In this document: piece by piece, positions 61,129 to 64,000 of the stretch
Position numbering within the stretch: position 1 is the first letter of the stretch
Layout: each line of letters opens with the position of its first letter
Assembly (NCBI GenBank): GCA_030123565.1
Contig: CP126122.1
Coordinates: forward strand, 2,928,800-2,992,799
Source: Nitrospira sp.
GTDB taxonomy: Bacteria > Nitrospirota > Nitrospiria > Nitrospirales > Nitrospiraceae
Length of the DNA: 64,000 nt
Reading direction: 5' to 3'
Made by a program: the position numbers and the translations under genes
Notes under the pieces: generated by a model
What the model saw: the letters and a program-made list of their open reading frames with translations, nothing else
Databases searched by the model: none
Told to the model about the DNA's origin: nothing

Positions 61129-62019
61129 TCACCGGTATCGCTTCACGACGGCCTTGACCTGCTCGGCCAGTGCCCTCACCGCCCCGCTTCGATAGCCCCC
61201 CTTCTTCCACAACAGGCCGACTCCCCGTCGAGGGGTCGGATTCTTGAGGGGAATGCCGCGCAGACCATTATTGCGCCCGACCCCTAAGGACAACCGAGGC
61301 AGCACCGTCGCCAGCCTGCTGGTGCGGACGGTGGCCAGAATCCCTTCAATGGAATTCATCTCCACAATGATCTTGGGCTGGGCGCCGACACGCTCGAAAC
61401 TCGCATTCAGCAACCGGCGGGTACAGAAGATGTCCGGCAAGAGAATCAAAGATTCCTCCGCCAAGGCCGAGAGGGACAGCTGCCGGCGCTTGGCAAGGCG
61501 ATGACCGGGGGAGGCGATCAAGACGAAATCCTCTTCGAACAGCGGCTGGTTCTCGATCCTCTCGGAGGTCACCGGCACGAATCCGATGCCCATGTCCAGC
61601 GCACCGTTCTCCACGCCGGCTTCGATGTCGGGACCGGACAACTCGTCGAGTTTCAGCGAAACCAGGGGATACTTCGTTGAAAAGCGGGTCACAATCTCTG
61701 GGACCAAATAGGCGTTGACGGTTTGCACCACGCCGACCGTGAGCTGGCCGCGCTGCAGGCCTTCTTCCTGGGCGATCGTCGCTTGCGCCAATTCCATTTC
61801 CCGCAAGGCCCGCCTGGCATGCTCGCGAAAGATCATCCCGGCCCGCGTCAAATGCACGGACCGCCCCAGGCGGTCGAACAGCGGCACCCCCACTTCCTGT
61901 TCCAGCTGTTTGACCTGCGCAGACAGGGCCGGCTGGGACACATGCAGGCCCTCGGCGGCCTTGGTGAAATGGAGCGCGTCGGCCACGGCGAGGAAATAGC
62001 GAAGATGGCGGAATTCCAT
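61129..62019 (-). CDS. LysR-family transcriptional regulator
   Basis: This 296-aa protein has an N-terminal winged helix-turn-helix (MEFRHLRYFLAVADALHFTKAAEGLHVSQPALSAQVKQLEQEVG) and a periplasmic-binding-fold effector domain (GQLTVGVVQTVNAYLVPEIVTRFSTKYP). The sequence resembles the CynR/CysB-like general type; the effector is unknown. It is divergent from the MOSC gene at 62269, so control of that gene is possible. Confidence 0.92.
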   Translation of the reverse strand: MEFRHLRYFLAVADALHFTKAAEGLHVSQPALSAQVKQLEQEVGVPLFDRLGRSVHLTRAGMIFREHARRALREMELAQATIAQEEGLQRGQLTVGVVQTVNAYLVPEIVTRFSTKYPLVSLKLDELSGPDIEAGVENGALDMGIGFVPVTSERIENQPLFEEDFVLIASPGHRLAKRRQLSLSALAEESLILLPDIFCTRRLLNASFERVGAQPKIIVEMNSIEGILATVRTSRLATVLPRLSLGVGRNNGLRGIPLKNPTPRRGVGLLWKKGGYRSGAVRALAEQVKAVVKRYR

Positions 62020-62079
62020 AGTGTGATGTCCTAAAGATTCATGTCATCAGTCCGGCGGGTTGCCTCCTCACCGACTCCT

Positions 62080-62197
62080 CTCCCCCCGGTGGGGGAGCGG
62101 GCAAGGGAGAGGGGGACCGGCCACGCGGATCAATGCAAGTTCCAGAGAGAGGACAGTGGGACGTTCATATCATAATCAAGAGTGATCAATCTAATCA
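62080..62197. promoter_or_regulatory. Divergent control region with possible LysR site
   Basis: TGAT-N7-ATCA (62183-62197) is a dyad of the kind LysR proteins bind and lies between the divergent genes. A G/C hairpin (CTCCCCC / GGGGGAG, 62080-62097) sits near the LysR start and belongs to the common intergenic CTCCCCC-type repeats. Confidence 0.35.
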
Positions 62198-62268
62198 GAA
62201 CAAACGCTTGGACGCCTCGGCTCACGGCGCACTAGGTTGACAGGTGTGCGCACCACTTGGAGGTCCTC

Positions 62269-63093
62269 ATGGCCGTCATGCAGTCCGAACTTGCCGGTAC
62301 CGTCGCCACACTGTGGCGCTACCCCGTCAAATCCATGCGGGGAGAAGAACTGAATGCCGCGGAGATCACCCTGCGCGGCCTGGCCGGCGACCGAGGGTAT
62401 GCCGTGATCGATGCGGAGACCGGGAAGGTCGCGAGCGCCAAACATCCCAAGAAATGGGGACGGCTGTTCGACTGTCGCGCCCTGCTGGAGCCGAACCATA
62501 CGAACGGCCACGCAGCACCGGTGCATGTCCTGTTGCCGGACGGACAATGGGCCATGAGCGGGACAAGGGACATGGACGAGCGGTTGTCGGCCCTGTTGGG
62601 CCGGACCGTACGCTTGACCGCAGCTGTGCCTGCCGCCCCGCAACTCGAAGAATATTGGCCGGACGTGCCGGGACGCGCCAGACAGGATACCGTGACCGAT
62701 GAAGCCATGCCGGCCGGCACTCTCTTCGATGGGGCGCTCGTCCACCTGATGACGACCGCCACCCTCGACGCCCTCCGTCGGCTGTATCAGGAAGGCCGGT
62801 TTGAAGTACGGCGGTTCCGGCCCAACCTCGTGGTGGCCTCTCCCCCTGGCGAGCCACGGTTTGTGGAAAATGATTGGATCAACCGCACGGTGGCGATCGG
62901 CCAAGATCTCCGGCTGAAGGTGACGGGGCCCTGCGCCCGTTGCGTCATGACGACCCTCCCCCAGGGAGACCTGCCGGAAGACCCCGGCATCCTTCGGACC
63001 GCCGTGCAACATAATCGGGCGGCCGTGGGCCTGTATGCCACGGTCCTTGCCCCCGGTCGAATCATGCGGGGAGACCAGGTCCGGCTGTTGTAA
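62269..63093 (+). CDS. MOSC-domain protein with N-terminal beta-barrel
   Basis: This 274-aa protein starts at the ATG five bases after GGAGG. The N-terminal module has LWRYPVKSMRGEELNAAEITLRGLAGDRGYAVID, typical of MOSC_N. The MOSC domain contains RFRPNLVV and GPCARCVMTTLPQGDLP, where the first Cys is the expected molybdenum ligand. Relatives (YcbX, mARC) reduce N-hydroxylated compounds with a molybdenum cofactor. It lacks a ferredoxin domain, so a separate electron donor is needed. Confidence 0.9.
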   Translation: MAVMQSELAGTVATLWRYPVKSMRGEELNAAEITLRGLAGDRGYAVIDAETGKVASAKHPKKWGRLFDCRALLEPNHTNGHAAPVHVLLPDGQWAMSGTRDMDERLSALLGRTVRLTAAVPAAPQLEEYWPDVPGRARQDTVTDEAMPAGTLFDGALVHLMTTATLDALRRLYQEGRFEVRRFRPNLVVASPPGEPRFVENDWINRTVAIGQDLRLKVTGPCARCVMTTLPQGDLPEDPGILRTAVQHNRAAVGLYATVLAPGRIMRGDQVRLL

Positions 63094-63143
63094 TCGGCAT
63101 CGTTGCAGACAGAAACCAGAACCGCAGGTCAAGGACATCGAGC

Positions 63144-63863
63144 ATGACGATGGGGCGACTACGATCCATCCAGGTCGGCCTTCCTCGCACGGAACAGGCG
63201 GACTTCGCCGACGACCAGAGGCCGCAACCCTGGACGACCGGCATCTTCAAGGTTCCAGTCAGCGGAGCGATTTGGCTGGGCCGGGAGAATCTCCAGGGAG
63301 ACGGTCAGGCGGACCTGGTCCACCATGGAGGAATCGACAAGGCCGTCTGTGCCTATTCGGCGGACCATTGGCCCGATTGGCAAGGGATCTTGCCGCCCGA
63401 TCGGCTCGTCGGCGGCGCGTTCGGTGAAAATTTCACGCTGGACCACCTCACGGAAACAAAGGTCTGCATCGGGGATGTGTTTTCCGTCGGCTCGGCCCTC
63501 GTACAGATTTCTCAACCCAGGCAGCCCTGTTGGAAGCTGGCCCGCCGCTGGCAGATGAAGGATTTGGCCGTTCAGGTTGAACGCACCGGTTTCACCGGTT
63601 GGTACTTTCGCGTCCTCCAGGAAGGCACGGTCGAGGCCGACGACATGCTTCGCCTCATCGACCGCCCCTGTCCGGAATGGACCGTCGCGGCCGCCAATCG
63701 GGTGATGCACCATGACCGGAACGACCGCGTCGCCGCCGAGCGGTTGAGCCTCTGTCCCTTCCTCTCCGCAAGCTGGCAACAGACCATGCGGCAACGATGG
63801 CAGGACGGTGCCCTACCGGACCCACAACACAGACGATTCGACGATGTCCCCCATTCACCATAA
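63144..63863 (+). CDS. YiiM-like MOSC-domain protein
   Basis: This 239-aa protein has VSGAIWLGRENLQGDGQADLVHHGGIDKAVCAYSADHW, the YiiM N-terminal pattern, then GGAFGENFTLDHLTETKVCIGDVF and QPRQPCWKLARRW with the MOSC Cys, and a C-terminal 3-alpha region. YiiM proteins are molybdenum-cofactor enzymes that reduce hydroxylamines such as 6-hydroxylaminopurine. It follows the first MOSC gene by 50 bases, so the two are probably cotranscribed. Confidence 0.9.
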   Translation: MTMGRLRSIQVGLPRTEQADFADDQRPQPWTTGIFKVPVSGAIWLGRENLQGDGQADLVHHGGIDKAVCAYSADHWPDWQGILPPDRLVGGAFGENFTLDHLTETKVCIGDVFSVGSALVQISQPRQPCWKLARRWQMKDLAVQVERTGFTGWYFRVLQEGTVEADDMLRLIDRPCPEWTVAAANRVMHHDRNDRVAAERLSLCPFLSASWQQTMRQRWQDGALPDPQHRRFDDVPHSP

Positions 63864-63887
63864 CCAACCACTTTACAGGAGATCTCC

Positions 63888-64000
63888 ATGACTCGTGCAC
63901 TCCTCTCAGCCTGTGCCCTGACCGTTGGTGCGATGCTGACCCTAAGCGTTTGGTGTGCCGCCGAAGGCACGACCACCATCAGCATTCTGTCTCCCCGCGA
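63888..64000 (+). CDS. Exported protein, 5' part only
   Basis: A reading frame begins at an ATG behind AGGAGA and runs off the window. The first residues, MTRALLSACALTVGAMLTLS then VWCAAEGTTTI, are a signal peptide and the start of a mature domain. The product cannot be identified. Confidence 0.65.
   Translation, partial: MTRALLSACALTVGAMLTLSVWCAAEGTTTISILSPR

Noticed and set aside
1-64000. CRISPR array, tRNA, rRNA or phage attachment site
   Set aside because: No regularly spaced direct repeats, cloverleaf sequences, rRNA segments or integrase genes were seen.

Overview
The window is about 60% GC, densely packed and dominated by minus-strand operons. It holds no rRNA, tRNA or CRISPR array. 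The gene content suggests a Nitrospirota bacterium, probably Nitrospira-like: a phosphoketolase/acetate kinase pair, a very large multicopper oxidase, three sigma54 activators, an ECF sigma factor beside MdtABC-type pumps, and many small VOC and cupin genes. That placement is inferred, because no phylogenetic marker is present.

Layout. 1-4.4 kb: a DedA protein, a frameshifted TerB-Coq4 fusion, a 27-aa membrane peptide and a GAF-type sigma54 activator (here R1). 4.6-10.2 kb: a cyanobactin-like RiPP locus with a PatA/PatG-type subtilisin, a small CGGC protein, a stand-alone PatG C-terminal-like protein and several precursor genes sharing the leader P-x-F-T-A-x-x-x-L-x-K. The locus has grown by tandem duplication and been damaged by a deletion, a G-tract frameshift and an IS481 insertion. 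10.3-12.6 kb: a sigma-factor gene remnant, higBA and a TPR-tailed ECF sigma factor. 12.9-21.5 kb: a HEAT-repeat protein, a secreted hemopexin-tyrosinase protein and, divergently, three unknown genes; sigma54 promoters and three copies of GTATC-N6-GATAC lie between them. 21.5-27.2 kb: a TetR-MFP-RND operon and a metallo-beta-lactamase-fold protein. 27.3-32.7 kb: small VOC, SnoaL, cupin, SDR and zinc-ribbon genes. 32.9-40.0 kb: a second GAF/sigma54 activator (R2) behind an ackA-xfp-HAD operon. 40.1-42.8 kb: a small exported protein, an MFS transporter and a DsbA-like protein. 43.0-51.9 kb: the giant multicopper oxidase with its sensor kinase and NtrC-type regulator. 52.0-60.8 kb: ECF sigma / anti-sigma / CnrX-like sensor / MdtABC-type efflux. 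61.1-64.0 kb: a LysR regulator, two MOSC proteins and the start of an exported protein.

Regulation is the main theme outside the RiPP locus. R1 and R2 lie 30 kb apart but have the same layout: a TGCCG-type palindrome at the activator stop codon, a sigma54 -24/-12 element 137-138 bp further on, then a single-membrane-span peptide gene about 50 bp past the -12 element. The copper oxidase gene has a sigma54 promoter with two upstream ATGGGAC-N6-GTCCCAT sites next to its two-component system. The tyrosinase and the unknown block each have a sigma54 promoter 130-132 bp from a GTATC-N6-GATAC site. All of these elements were found by eye.
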